Positions 8,411-16,986 are shown, numbered from the stretch's first letter. The stretch is 33,646 bases of DNA from Anaerolineae bacterium (GCA_021463195.1 JAJTXZ010000053.1:1-33646), one strand, 5' to 3'. Program-made: numbers and translations. The notes: generated by a model from the letters alone, not told the origin.

Positions 8411-9817
8411 TTATCTATTCAGGAAATCGAGAACCGCATTATATTGCTCCGCCGTAATCGCCTGCGCCGCGCGCCAGATTTCCAGTAAACGCGGCAGCGT
8501 CGTCACCGCGTGCATCCGATAGCCCGCGCGCCCCAACAATTCGCCCGCGCCTTGCCCGCGGTCAATCAACACCACAATGTCGCGCACGTTCAAACCCGCG
8601 TCCGTCAATTTTTCAATCGTTTCGATTTTCGTCTCGCCCGTCGTCGCGAGATCGTCTAACACGACAGCCGTTTCGCCCGCATAATATTCGCCCTCAATCG
8701 TCGCGTGCGTGCCATACGTCTTTACTTCGCGGCGCGGATAAATGAGCGGCTGGTTCAATTCCAGCGCCACCGCGGTCGCTATCGGCAGCGCGGCGTAGGG
8801 AATGCCTGCAATGCGGTCGTACTCTAACCGCGCCAGAATTTCCGCATACGCGTGCGCGACCCGTTTCAAAATCGCCGGATACGAAACCAAGCGTCGCAAA
8901 TCGAGATAAATGGGCGAGCTCTGTCCCGATTTCAACGTAAACTCGCCAAACCGGACGCAGCGCGAGGCGAGCAAGTCGTTAGCAAGTTGTTGTTCCGCAT
9001 TTGGAATTTTTGATTTTTGATTTCCGCTTTCTGATTTTTGAATCTCGAATCTCGAATCTCGAATCTCATTTATGGCGTCGCGCAATTTTTTCGCCGCCTC
9101 GCCCGGCTGCGCCGCTGAGGCAATCGAACGCGACGCGTTGATGAGCAGCCCCATGCCATCGTCGCGCAAACCCGCGCGCAGCGTCGCCTCCAAATCGCCG
9201 CCTTGCGCGCCAATGCCGGGGACGAGAAACCACATGTTCGGCGCGATTTCTCGCGCACGCGCCACGCGCGCCGGATCGGTCGCGCCGACGACGAGACCGA
9301 TATTGTTTTTCACATTCCACGTTTGCGCGCGTTCCGCGACGATTTCATACAACGCGCGTTCACCGTGCCACAGAGCTTGAAATTCATCTGCGCCCGCGTT
9401 GGAGGTTTTGCACAAGACGAACGCGCCGCGTTCCGCGTTTTCAAAAAAGGGCGCGAGGCCATCACTGCCAAGATACGGGCTGACGGTGATTGCCGTCGCG
9501 CCGAACGTCTCGAACGCCGCGCGCGCGTACGCCGCGCTCGTATCGGCAATGTCGCCGCGTTTCGCGTCAAGAATGACGGGAATGTTTTGCGGCGCGCGCG
9601 CAATCACCTCGCGCAGCGCGTTCATTCCCTCGCCGCCAAACACTTCAAAAAACGCGCTGTTGATTTTGAACGCGGCGGCGTATGCGCGCGTCGCGTCCAT
9701 CACGCGCCAACATTGTTCGCGCGCGTCGTTCGCGTTTTCCGCGCGCGGGTCGAGTCCGACGCAGAGGAGCGAATTGATTTCGTGAACACGCGTTCCTAAT
9801 TTTTCAAAAAACGTCAT
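8411..9817 (-). CDS. pyrFE: Fused orotidine-5'-phosphate decarboxylase / orotate phosphoribosyltransferase
   Basis: The product is 468 residues and carries the last two steps of UMP synthesis. The N-terminal half (about 1-248) is OMP decarboxylase of the DAKRGDIADT type (84-93; catalytic Lys and Asp), with LVPGIGAQGGD and LINASRSI phosphate-binding loops. The C-terminal half (about 275-468) is orotate phosphoribosyltransferase, with the PRPP loop VVLDDLATTGETK (385-397). The order is decarboxylase first, opposite to animal UMP synthase. The linker (about residues 251-271) is encoded by nine 7-nt repeat units. I place the start at ATG 9817. The ATG at 9841 is also in frame but would add eight residues (METGDWGS) that come from another 7-nt repeat array. 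Gene order pyrB then pyrFE (33-nt gap) then pyrD indicates co-transcription. Confidence 0.94.
   Translation of the reverse strand: MTFFEKLGTRVHEINSLLCVGLDPRAENANDAREQCWRVMDATRAYAAAFKINSAFFEVFGGEGMNALREVIARAPQNIPVILDAKRGDIADTSAAYARAAFETFGATAITVSPYLGSDGLAPFFENAERGAFVLCKTSNAGADEFQALWHGERALYEIVAERAQTWNVKNNIGLVVGATDPARVARAREIAPNMWFLVPGIGAQGGDLEATLRAGLRDDGMGLLINASRSIASAAQPGEAAKKLRDAINEIRDSRFEIQKSESGNQKSKIPNAEQQLANDLLASRCVRFGEFTLKSGQSSPIYLDLRRLVSYPAILKRVAHAYAEILARLEYDRIAGIPYAALPIATAVALELNQPLIYPRREVKTYGTHATIEGEYYAGETAVVLDDLATTGETKIETIEKLTDAGLNVRDIVVLIDRGQGAGELLGRAGYRMHAVTTLPRLLEIWRAAQAITAEQYNAVLDFLNR
9004..9066. repeat. Heptanucleotide array, nine units, inside pyrFE
   Basis: Nine consecutive 7-nt units on the plus strand: GAATTTT, TGATTTT, TGATTTC, CGCTTTC, TGATTTT, TGAATCT, then CGAATCT three times. 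The total is 63 nt, or 21 codons. In the minus-strand gene this encodes the polar linker ...RDSRFEIQKSESGNQKSKI... between the two enzyme domains. Confidence 0.9.
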
Positions 9818-9823
9818 TGATCC

Positions 9824-9844
9824 CCAATCTCCAGTCTCCAATCT
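9824..9844. repeat. Heptanucleotide array, three units, before pyrFE
   Basis: CCAATCT, CCAGTCT, CCAATCT on the plus strand, filling most of the 33-nt gap between the pyrB stop and the pyrFE ATG. The same GGAGAYT units recur at 31592-31619. Confidence 0.85.
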
Positions 9845-9850
9845 CGTTCC

Positions 9851-10855
9851 TCATGCCTTTCCCAACACCATCGCCAGCAGCGCCATCCGCACGTACATGC
9901 CGTATTCCACTTGGCGAAAATACGCGGCGCGCGGATCGCTGTCAACGGTTGGACTGATTTCGCCGACGCGCGGCAGCGGGTGCATCAACGTCATGTCCGC
10001 GCGCGCGCGCGTCAGCGTTGCGGGCGTAATGATGTACGAATCTTTTAGCGCCGCATATTCGTCCAAATTCGCAAAACGCTCTTTTTGAATGCGCGTCACG
10101 TACAACACATCGGTCTCGTCCAACACATCGTCCAGCGATTCGGTTTGAAATTGGCGTACGCCGCGCGCGTCCAATTCCGCCGCCAGCTCGCGCGGCATCC
10201 GCAAAACATCGGGTGAAACATAATTGAGTTTGACGTTGTGCAGCGAAAGCAAACGCGCGAGCGAGTGGACGGTGCGTCCATATTTCAAATCGCCGAGCAT
10301 CGTCACGGTCGCGCCGTCAATGCCGCCGCGTTCTTCCAAAATCGTAAACAAATCGAGCAGCGCCTGCGTCGGATGTTCGCCCACGCCATCGCCCGCGTTA
10401 ATGATGGGTTTGCGCGCGTATTGCGCCGCCAGCGCCGCCGCGCCCGTTTCGGGATGCCGCAGCACGATGACATCCGCGTACGCTTCGAGCGTCCGAATCG
10501 TATCGGGCAGCGATTCGCCTTTGGCGACGGATGAATATTTCACTTCGTTAATCGGAATGAAACCGCCGCCGAGGCGCTGCATCGCCGCGATGAACGACGA
10601 TGACGTGCGCGTGGATGGCTCGTAAAAAAGAACGGCGAGAATTTTACCGTTCAATAGATCAAACGAGCCGACGCGTTCGACCATCATTCGCATTTCGCCG
10701 GCGACGGCGAAAATATGTTCGAGATCGGCGCGCGAAAATTGTTTGACCGAGAGAATAGATTGATTAAACAACGCGCCATCGCGTTTTTCGCCGAACGGCA
10801 GATATGCGGCGCGTCCGTTGCGCCCGTTCGTTTGCGCTATCAGAGTCGGAATCAT
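9851..10855 (-). CDS. pyrB: Aspartate carbamoyltransferase, catalytic subunit
   Basis: The product is 334 residues. It joins carbamoyl phosphate to aspartate to give carbamoyl aspartate. Landmarks: carbamoyl-phosphate loop [12 protein letters not shown] (77-88), a KGESLPDT loop with the mobile Lys (112-119), HPTQALLDL (161-169), [12 protein letters not shown] for the interdomain region, and HPLPR near the C-terminus. The first ~27 residues extend beyond the usual short form. No regulatory subunit gene (pyrI) is nearby. It is the second gene of the operon, 67 nt after pyrC. Confidence 0.96.
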   Translation of the reverse strand: MIPTLIAQTNGRNGRAAYLPFGEKRDGALFNQSILSVKQFSRADLEHIFAVAGEMRMMVERVGSFDLLNGKILAVLFYEPSTRTSSSFIAAMQRLGGGFIPINEVKYSSVAKGESLPDTIRTLEAYADVIVLRHPETGAAALAAQYARKPIINAGDGVGEHPTQALLDLFTILEERGGIDGATVTMLGDLKYGRTVHSLARLLSLHNVKLNYVSPDVLRMPRELAAELDARGVRQFQTESLDDVLDETDVLYVTRIQKERFANLDEYAALKDSYIITPATLTRARADMTLMHPLPRVGEISPTVDSDPRAAYFRQVEYGMYVRMALLAMVLGKA

Positions 10856-10922
10856 TTGATTTTTTTCCTTTGCGAAAACCGCGCGACGCGACGCAGCGCG
10901 TTATTTGGCTGCGCCGCGCGCG

Positions 10923-11984
10923 TTAGAATGGGCGGATATTTTTTCCGCTGCCAGGTTGGGCGAACGCACGACCATTTTCAAAAACCGTTTCGCCGCGCAA
11001 GACGACGCGTGTCACTTTGCCGCGCAGCGCGCGTCCTTCAAACGGCGTCCACTGCGCGCGCGTGAACATGTTCGCGCCGCGCGCAATCCATTCCGCGTCC
11101 GCGTCCACCTCAATCCATGTTTCGTTCTGAACTGGCACATTAAAGATTTGGCGCGGATTTTCATAACAGCGCGCAATCACCTCGTCGAGCGTAAGGATAT
11201 TTTCGCGCGCGAGTTCCAAATACAGCGCGAGCGCCGTTTCCAAACCGGGATAGCCGGGCGGCTGCGCGGATTCTTTTTCAAAAAGCGTGTGCGGCGCGTG
11301 GTCGGTGGCAAAGCAATCAATCACATTCAAATTCGCGCGCAGCGCCGCCACATCCGCGCGCGTCCCAAGCATCGGGCGCACTTGACATTTGCCCGCGCCG
11401 ATTTTTTCGCAATCCTCCTCTGTCAAAAAAAGATGATGCGGCGCGACTTCGCAAGTGACACGCACGCCTTTATCTTTTGCCGCGCGAATCAATTCGATTT
11501 CGTCCTGGCGGCTCACATGACAAATATGGACGGGACGATCAAACAACTGCGCCACAAAGATCGCGGCAGGAATCGTGCGCCCTTCCGCGTGACAGAGAAT
11601 GGGAACATCGCGTGGATATTGCGCCATGTGGGAGACGAGAGACTGGAGACTGTCGAGCCGCAGCGGGCCAAAGGTTTGGTCGAGATACATTTTCAAACCG
11701 GTCACCTGCGGCGCGAGCGACGCGGCGATTTCGGTATTGTCCGCGCTCGCGCCGAAATGGATGCCGTAATCGCACACCGCTTTTTCGGACGCGGCGCGTT
11801 GTTTTGCGGCGAGCGCTGCCGCGTCAGTGATAGGCGGCGTATTATTGGGCATATCCAGCACGCAGGTGAATCCGCCCGCGAGTGCGGCAGCCGTTCCGCT
11901 ATAAAAATCTTCTTTATGCGTCGCGCCCGGGTCGCGCAAATGGACGTGCGGGTCAATCAGACCGGGCAGAGTAAGGATTGCCAT
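10923..11984 (-). CDS. pyrC: Dihydroorotase, CAD-like type
   Basis: The product is 353 residues. It closes carbamoyl aspartate to dihydroorotate and is a zinc amidohydrolase. Metal ligands are visible: HVH (13-15), the Lys to be carboxylated near 98 (GLKMYL), His near 132 (CHAEG), His near 156 (HICHVSR) and Asp near 228 (FATDHAPH). The short barrel and blocks such as GTAAALAGG, TCEVAPHHLFL and WTPFEG resemble, from memory, the dihydroorotase domain of animal CAD rather than the ~425-residue bacterial PyrC/PyrX form. The start codon directly abuts a heptanucleotide array, so there is no Shine-Dalgarno site. It is first in the pyr operon; I see no convincing PyrR site or attenuator. Confidence 0.95.
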   Translation of the reverse strand: MAILTLPGLIDPHVHLRDPGATHKEDFYSGTAAALAGGFTCVLDMPNNTPPITDAAALAAKQRAASEKAVCDYGIHFGASADNTEIAASLAPQVTGLKMYLDQTFGPLRLDSLQSLVSHMAQYPRDVPILCHAEGRTIPAAIFVAQLFDRPVHICHVSRQDEIELIRAAKDKGVRVTCEVAPHHLFLTEEDCEKIGAGKCQVRPMLGTRADVAALRANLNVIDCFATDHAPHTLFEKESAQPPGYPGLETALALYLELARENILTLDEVIARCYENPRQIFNVPVQNETWIEVDADAEWIARGANMFTRAQWTPFEGRALRGKVTRVVLRGETVFENGRAFAQPGSGKNIRPF

Positions 11985-12034
11985 TTTTGATTTTTGATTT
12001 TTGATTTTTGATTTTTGATTTTTTGACTTTTTGA
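11984..12034. repeat. Heptanucleotide array abutting the pyrC start codon
   Basis: Five perfect TTTTTGA units (11984-12018), then TTTTTTGA and CTTTTTGA. On the coding strand this is (TCAAAAA)n whose last unit supplies the A and T neighbourhood of the pyrC ATG, occupying the place where a ribosome site would be. Confidence 0.92.
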
Positions 12035-12087
12035 TTGATTAACTCGCGTTACCCTGTTAGGGCAGATTCCTGATGGGTTCAAGGGAC

Positions 12088-12120
12088 AAACCTTTCGGGT
12101 TTCGGAAACCCGAAAGGTTT
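12088..12120. repeat. Intergenic hairpin, 15-bp stem (AAACC family)
   Basis: AAACCTTTCGGGTTT (12088-12102), loop CGG, AAACCCGAAAGGTTT (12106-12120). It is identical over 33 nt to the copy at 17257-17289, including the preceding GAC. Confidence 0.92.
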
Positions 12121-12136
12121 TAGCTAAAGCGCGCGC

Positions 12137-12172
12137 AAAAAAAAAAGAGAGCCAAATAAAATATTGGCTCTC
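12137..12172 (-). terminator. Intrinsic terminator of the SH3b gene
   Basis: On the minus strand: GAGAGCCAA, an 8-nt A/T loop, TTGGCTCTC, then ten T. It lies 167 nt beyond the stop of the gene at 12339-13220 and separates it from the pyr operon. Confidence 0.85.
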
Positions 12173-12338
12173 TCACTTTTCGGCAAAAGAAAAACGCCGC
12201 GCCTGCCGCGCAGCGGGCGACAGGTTGGGCGCTAGTTGATTTGCGGCGGGAAACACCGCAGGCGGTTTTACATGATTCATTGCGCGAATTTCGACGGCGA
12301 TTATAAATAAATCCGCGCAGCTGTCAAATTTTGTATCG

Positions 12339-13220
12339 TCATTGCGCGGGCGCGGACACGATCGGCAATAACTTTAAATCGGCGGTCATATCAATATATT
12401 GCGCCGCGACCCAACCTTCCTTGCCGATGATTGGCACGGTCACTTTGAACCAAGCATCATCGGCGGTGCGCCCGGTGATAATCACAATCGTATCTTGTTT
12501 CAAACTGTCCACTTTATCGAACGTCGTATTGGGGCCCGCGCGCAAGTTGAGCAATTCCACATTCACCTTGCCGGTGATGGGCTGCGGCGTCGCGGTTTGC
12601 TGCGGCGCCGGGTTGGCGGAATTGGCGGCAGCGGAATTCGCGGCGGAGGGCGCCAGCGCCGCGTTGCGCGTCGGCGTCGCGGCGGGGCGCAATATATTTG
12701 GATTTTGCGCGATAAATAAAATCGCTATGCCAATTAGAACCGCGCCAAACAAACCGAGACAGCCCAAGACGGACGGCGAAACAAAACCTTCCTGCATCAC
12801 CGCGTTTTTCAAGCGTTCGCGCGGCGCTTGCGCGGGACGCAAGCGTTGTTCAAATTCCGTATTGCCCGAACCGGCGGCTTGGCGCGCGGCTTGCTCAAAA
12901 TCAAAATGTCCGTCCGTGTCCTTGGTTTCAGTCTGCGCGAAATCCAACAGCAACGGCGCGGCGCTGCCGCTATAGAGGCGAATGCCATGCCAATCTTCCA
13001 CCGCGCCATCTTTGGCGATTCTGCCAACGCGACGGCGGTAACGGTCAACGACATTGCCGTCGCTGTCAATAAATCCAACTTCTTGATTGTGATTGTCGCG
13101 CACGGCGCCGGTGCGCGCGTGAATGGCGCCAATTTTTTTCTTGGCGGCGTTGCGTACCGTGCCGTCGCGGTCTTGATAACCGACGACGCTGCCCTGCATA
13201 TCGCGAATGGTGATTGCCAT
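12339..13220 (-). CDS. Membrane-anchored SH3b-domain protein with N-terminal short beta repeats
   Basis: The product is 293 residues. Residues 1-80 carry repeated short strands of the form G-x-[VI]-x-D-x-[DN]-G-x-V (VVGYQDRDGTV, VGFIDSDGNVVD, VGRIAKDGAVED), which looks like a small beta-flower or propeller-like domain with several equivalent blades. A polar linker (about 90-145) follows, then one membrane segment (about 150-171). After it come an Ala/Asn/Pro linker and a bacterial SH3 domain (about 215-278; LNLRAGPNTTFDKV ... GWVAAQYID). The likely topology is cytoplasmic beta repeats and an external SH3b that could bind cell-wall or surface material. It has its own promoter and terminator, so it is not part of the dnaK or pyr operons. 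Function unknown. Confidence 0.85.
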   Translation of the reverse strand: MAITIRDMQGSVVGYQDRDGTVRNAAKKKIGAIHARTGAVRDNHNQEVGFIDSDGNVVDRYRRRVGRIAKDGAVEDWHGIRLYSGSAAPLLLDFAQTETKDTDGHFDFEQAARQAAGSGNTEFEQRLRPAQAPRERLKNAVMQEGFVSPSVLGCLGLFGAVLIGIAILFIAQNPNILRPAATPTRNAALAPSAANSAAANSANPAPQQTATPQPITGKVNVELLNLRAGPNTTFDKVDSLKQDTIVIITGRTADDAWFKVTVPIIGKEGWVAAQYIDMTADLKLLPIVSAPAQ

Positions 13221-13230
13221 GACAAATGCA

Positions 13231-13239
13231 AGTATAACA
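13231..13239 (-). promoter_or_regulatory. Extended -10 promoter, nearly leaderless, SH3b gene
   Basis: On the minus strand, TGT followed by TATACT (13231-13236), with only 10 nt before the ATG at 13220. No good -35 is seen, as expected for an extended -10. The transcript would start about 3-4 nt before the start codon. Confidence 0.6.
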
Positions 13240-13262
13240 CAAGGCGCAAAACGAGACGCAAC

Positions 13263-13297
13263 AAAAAAACGGCGCGCTGTCTTGCGACAACGCGCCG
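13263..13297 (-). terminator. Intrinsic terminator of the dnaK operon
   Basis: On the minus strand, a 12-bp stem CGGCGCGTTGTC / GACAGCGCGCCG (one G-U pair) with a GCAA tetraloop, followed by seven T. It is 15 nt past the dnaK stop. Confidence 0.93.
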
Positions 13298-13312
13298 CTA
13301 GCGGTTAACGCC

Positions 13313-15235
13313 TTACACTTCGCGATATTCGCCTTCCACCGTATCTTCCGATTTGTCACTGGCGCCTGCGCCATTGTCGCCGCTCGCGCCATTGTCGCCG
13401 CCAAACCCTTCGGCGCCCGGAGGCGGTGTCCCCGCGCCCGCGTATGCGGATTGTCCGAGCTTCATCAACGCGTCTTGCAATTCTTGCACTTTGCGTTTGA
13501 TCGGTTCGACCTCGCGCCCTTTCATCACGTCTTTGAGCGCATTCGCTTTGGCTTCGACCTCCATGCGCGCATCGGCTGGCACTTTGTCGCCCATGTCGTG
13601 CAGCAATTTTTCGGCTTGATACACCGACGCGTCCGCGTTGTTACGCACTTCGACTTCTTCTTTGCGTTTCACGTCGTCCGCCGCGTATTGCTCCGCCTGC
13701 TTGACCATCTTTTCGACCTCTTCTTTGCTCAAACCGGAAGAGGCCGTGATGGTAATGTGCTGCGCGCGGTTCGTCGCTTTATCGGTCGCGCTCACATTGA
13801 GAATGCCGTTCGCGTCAATGTCGAACGTCACTTCGATTTGCGGCACGCCGCGCGGCGCGGGCGGAATGCCGTCCAGCACGAATTTGCCGAGCGTTTTATT
13901 ATCCGCCGCCATCGGGCGTTCGCCTTGCAAAACATGAACCTCGACCTGCGATTGCGCATCCGACGCCGTCGAAAAAACTTGCGATTTCTTTGTCGGAATC
14001 GTCGTGTTGCGTTCGATGAGCGGAGTCATCACGCCGCCGAGCGTTTCGATGCCGAGCGTCAACGGCGTCACGTCAAGCAAAAGCACATCCTTGACTTCGC
14101 CGCCCAACACGCCGGCTTGAATCGCCGCGCCGAGCGCGACCACTTCGTCGGGATTGATGCTCTTGTCCAAATCTTTGTTAAAGAACGACTGCACCGTTTT
14201 TTGCACAAGCGGCATGCGAGTCTGACCGCCCACCATCACCACTTCGTTAATATCGCTCGTCGCCAATTTCGCGTCGCTCAATGCGGAGCGCATGGGCGGA
14301 ATCGTCTTTTCAACCAAGTCGCTCGTCAACGCTTCGAGTTTCGCGCGCGTCAATTTCATGACGAGATGTTTCGGGCCCGCTTGGTCGGCGGTGATGAACG
14401 GCAGATTGATTTCCGTTTCCATCGCGCTCGACAATTCTTTTTTCGCGCGTTCGCCCGCTTCTTTTAAACGCTGCAAGGCGAGTCGGTCGGCGCGCAAATC
14501 AATGCCCTCTTGTTTCTTGAATTCGTCGCACAGCCAGTTGATGATGCGTTGGTCGAAATCGTCGCCGCCGAGAAACGTATCGCCGTTGGTGGACTTTACT
14601 TCGGTCACGCCATCGCCCAATTCCAAAATCGAGATATCGTACGTGCCGCCGCCCAAATCATAGACCGCGATTTTTTCGCTGTGTTTTTTGTCAATGCCGT
14701 ACGCGAGCGCCGACGCGGTGGGTTCGTTCACGATGCGTTTGACTTCTAATCCCGCGATGCGGCCCGCGTCTTTGGTCGCCTGCCGCTGCGAATCGTTAAA
14801 ATACGCCGGCACGGTAATGACCGCTTCGGTCACTTTGTCGCCGAGATACGCTTCCGCGTCCGCTTTGATTTTCTGCAAAATCATCGCCGAAATTTCCGGC
14901 GGCGAATATTGTTTGCCGCCCATTTCAACCCACGCGTCGCCGTTCGGCGCGCGCACGATTTTGTACGGCACCAATTTCTTTGTTTTTTCCGTTTCGGGGT
15001 CGTCAAATTTGCGCCCCATCAAACGTTTAATCGAAAAGATCGTATTTTCGGGATTCGTGACCGCCTGCCGTTTCGCCACATCGCCTACGAGACGTTCGCC
15101 GCTTTTTGAAATCGCGACAATCGAAGGAATGAGGTGACTGCCTTCCGCGCTCGGAATCACCGTCGCATCGCCGCCTTCCATCACCGCGACGGCGCTATTG
15201 GTCGTGCCCAAATCAATGCCGATAATTTTTCCCAT
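13313..15235 (-). CDS. dnaK: Molecular chaperone DnaK (Hsp70)
   Basis: The product is 640 residues, full length. The ATPase domain has the phosphate loop [35 protein letters not shown] and [28 protein letters not shown] follows, with [11 protein letters not shown] near the end of the nucleotide-binding domain. The interdomain linker is followed by [29 protein letters not shown], the start of the substrate-binding domain. The C-terminal lid ends in a Gly/Ala/Pro-rich tail, with ...EGEYREV in place of the EEVD/EEDV-type ends of other DnaKs. It is the last gene of the HrcA/CIRCE-controlled operon; dnaJ does not follow, so its J-partner must lie elsewhere. Confidence 0.98.
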   Translation of the reverse strand: MGKIIGIDLGTTNSAVAVMEGGDATVIPSAEGSHLIPSIVAISKSGERLVGDVAKRQAVTNPENTIFSIKRLMGRKFDDPETEKTKKLVPYKIVRAPNGDAWVEMGGKQYSPPEISAMILQKIKADAEAYLGDKVTEAVITVPAYFNDSQRQATKDAGRIAGLEVKRIVNEPTASALAYGIDKKHSEKIAVYDLGGGTYDISILELGDGVTEVKSTNGDTFLGGDDFDQRIINWLCDEFKKQEGIDLRADRLALQRLKEAGERAKKELSSAMETEINLPFITADQAGPKHLVMKLTRAKLEALTSDLVEKTIPPMRSALSDAKLATSDINEVVMVGGQTRMPLVQKTVQSFFNKDLDKSINPDEVVALGAAIQAGVLGGEVKDVLLLDVTPLTLGIETLGGVMTPLIERNTTIPTKKSQVFSTASDAQSQVEVHVLQGERPMAADNKTLGKFVLDGIPPAPRGVPQIEVTFDIDANGILNVSATDKATNRAQHITITASSGLSKEEVEKMVKQAEQYAADDVKRKEEVEVRNNADASVYQAEKLLHDMGDKVPADARMEVEAKANALKDVMKGREVEPIKRKVQELQDALMKLGQSAYAGAGTPPPGAEGFGGDNGASGDNGAGASDKSEDTVEGEYREV

Positions 15236-15260
15236 GTGTGTATTGCTCCCTTGTCGAATC

Positions 15261-15330
15261 AGTTAAAAGCTAAAAGCGCAAAGCTGAAAATAATTCATTT
15301 TTACTTTTAGCTTTGAACTTTTAACTTTAG
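15261..15330. repeat. Heptanucleotide array, ten units, grpE-dnaK gap
   Basis: Ten 7-nt units: AGTTAAA, AGCTAAA, AGCGCAA, AGCTGAA, AATAATT, CATTTTT, ACTTTTA, GCTTTGA, ACTTTTA, ACTTTAG. The left half is the approximate reverse complement of the right half, so the array can fold on itself. It runs into the last codon and stop of grpE (stop 15327-15329). Confidence 0.85.
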
Positions 15331-15848
15331 GTTCCCTTTGCCACTTTGACGCGCGACGGACGCAGCACGCGGTCGTGCAGCATGTATCCGCGCTGAAGTT
15401 CTTGCAAAATTTGTCCGTCTTGAGCGCCGGGGCTCGGTTCGTAAAACATCGCCTCGTGAAAATTCGGGTCGAACGCTTTGTCCGCCAGCTCAATCGGCGT
15501 CACGCCTTCCTGCTCAAAAATCTGCAGCAGCTGACGCTCCACCGCGCGCATGCCTTCGACCCAAGGTTTGTGTTTGTCGTGTTCCGAAATCGCTTTAATG
15601 CCCGCGTCCAAACTGTCCAGCACATCCAACATGCGTTTCAACAAACGTTGATTCGCGTATTGCGCGTAATCCGCTTTGTCCTTTTCAGCGCGTCGTTTAA
15701 AATTTTGAAATTCGGCTGCGACGCGTCGCCAATTATCCAGATATTCGTCCGCCTTGTTTTTTTCTTCCGCCAGCTGCTTTTCAAGCGCAGCGTTATTTTC
15801 CATCTGCTCCAAGTTATCCGCCAAGCCATTGCCCTGATCGTTCGCCAT
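15327..15848 (-). CDS. grpE: Nucleotide exchange factor GrpE
   Basis: The product is 173 residues. It releases ADP from DnaK. The N-terminal third is a long coiled coil (LEKQLAEEKNKADEYLDNWRRVAAEFQNFKRRAEKDK), which includes the NFKRR-type dimer helix. The C-terminal beta domain has KAFDPNFHEAMFYEPSP and the closing ...GYMLHDRVLRPSRVKVAKG, both standard GrpE signatures. AGGAG lies just before the ATG. It sits between hrcA and dnaK. Confidence 0.97.
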   Translation of the reverse strand: MANDQGNGLADNLEQMENNAALEKQLAEEKNKADEYLDNWRRVAAEFQNFKRRAEKDKADYAQYANQRLLKRMLDVLDSLDAGIKAISEHDKHKPWVEGMRAVERQLLQIFEQEGVTPIELADKAFDPNFHEAMFYEPSPGAQDGQILQELQRGYMLHDRVLRPSRVKVAKGT

Positions 15849-15963
15849 TCGTTCTCCTCTCTCGATGTGCTTTACGATGTCCCGCTAATCAAGTTACGTG
15901 AATTGAAAAAAACTTACGAAAAAAAATCGCGCGATCGAAAAAAAACCATCCAAATCCCAAACG

Positions 15964-16986
15964 CTATCTGCCTGAATAAAAACGCATCATCAAATCATCC
16001 AACATCACAGAGACATACCGCACCGCGCTCACCGCGCGCGAATATTGCATCCGCATCGGGCCGATGACGCCGACGACGCCGCTGGCTTCGCCTTGAATGC
16101 CGTACCGCGCCATCACTAACGAATAATCGTTCAATTCTTCGCGACCGCCTTCGCTGCCAATCACCACCTGCACGCCGTGCGCGGGCGCGAGCGATTGCAG
16201 CAATCCCTCCAACATCGTCCGCTGTTCCAATACTTCCAAGAGCTGCTGCATCTTGTCCACGCCGATAAATTCTGGCTGACGCAAAATATCGAGCAAACCA
16301 TCGCGATAAATTTCGCGCGATGTGCGATGGTCCATCTGTTCGATAATTTGCTGCACGCGCTGCGCGACCGTCAAAACAAAACCGCTGAAATTGCGCGTCA
16401 AGTTTTTGATTTCCGCCGCTGTGCGCCCAAGCAAGCGTTCGTTCAGTTGATTCGTCACGCGGCGCAATTCCTCTTGGTCCACCAAATCGGTCGTGTACAA
16501 CATCTGCTGTTTGACCGTGCCGGCTTGCAAAATCAGCACCATCATCGCCACCGCCTCGCTGATGGCAATCAATTCCACATGTTTAAAACGCGTCTGCTGC
16601 GCGGAGGGCGCGGTCACCAGCGCCGCCATGCTCGACGTATGCGCCAACACCGCCGCCGAAAGCCGCATCCATTGCTCCACATCGAGCGTGACCTGATGAA
16701 ATTGATGCCGAATCATTTGCTGTTCCGCGGCGCTCAATTCCAGATGATCCATCAACGTTTCGACAAAATAGCGATACCCTTTTTCGGTCGGCACACGCCC
16801 GGCGGACGTATGCGGATGCGTCAAAAATCCTTCCGCTTCAAGCGCGGCGAGTTCATTGCGAATCGTCGCCGGACTGATGCCCAAATCAAGCCGCGCCAGC
16901 GTTTCCGAGCCGACGGGCTGCGCTTTTTTCACATATTCTTTGATTGCGAGCGCCAAAAGCATTTGGCGGCGTTCGGTCATTTTCAT
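15964..16986 (-). CDS. hrcA: Heat-inducible transcription repressor HrcA
   Basis: The product is 340 residues from the ATG at 16986 (MKMTERRQMLL). An upstream in-frame TTG at 17013 would give 349, but the family usually begins at the ERR...L motif. The N-terminal winged helix-turn-helix includes PVGSETLARLDLGISPATIRNELAALEAEGFLTHPHTSAGRVPTEKGYRYFV, which is split here in description: recognition helix ISPATIRNEL, wing THPHTSAGRVPT. A GAF-like dimer domain follows, ending in ...VGVIGPMRMQYSRAVSAVRYV. HrcA binds the CIRCE operator at 17085-17111, directly upstream, and so represses its own operon. The ribosome site is weak. Confidence 0.96.
   Translation of the reverse strand: MKMTERRQMLLALAIKEYVKKAQPVGSETLARLDLGISPATIRNELAALEAEGFLTHPHTSAGRVPTEKGYRYFVETLMDHLELSAAEQQMIRHQFHQVTLDVEQWMRLSAAVLAHTSSMAALVTAPSAQQTRFKHVELIAISEAVAMMVLILQAGTVKQQMLYTTDLVDQEELRRVTNQLNERLLGRTAAEIKNLTRNFSGFVLTVAQRVQQIIEQMDHRTSREIYRDGLLDILRQPEFIGVDKMQQLLEVLEQRTMLEGLLQSLAPAHGVQVVIGSEGGREELNDYSLVMARYGIQGEASGVVGVIGPMRMQYSRAVSAVRYVSVMLDDLMMRFYSGR

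Larger units (their letters stand above)
11985..12338. other. 354-nt gap upstream of pyrC
   Basis: No gene is seen. From the pyrC side it holds the heptanucleotide array, the block AACTCGCGTTAC (12041-12052, also found inverted near 30463-30474), an AAACC-family hairpin (12088-12120), the minus-strand terminator of the SH3b gene (12137-12172) and an A/T- and G/C-mixed stretch without clear signals. A weak promoter candidate for pyrC on the minus strand (TTGAAC, 17 bp, TAACAG) lies around 12053-12081; I do not trust it. Confidence 0.7.

Noticed and set aside
9818-9841. Upstream ATG of pyrFE giving an extra METGDWGS
   Set aside because: These codons come from a heptanucleotide array identical in type to non-coding arrays elsewhere; the family start fits ATG 9817.
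11984-12034. Possible CRISPR-like repeat
   Set aside because: The units are 7 nt with no spacers, so it is a simple tandem array.
12088-12120. Hairpin as a terminator for the pyr or SH3b genes
   Set aside because: There is no T tract of useful length on the relevant strand, and a clear terminator lies at 12137-12172.
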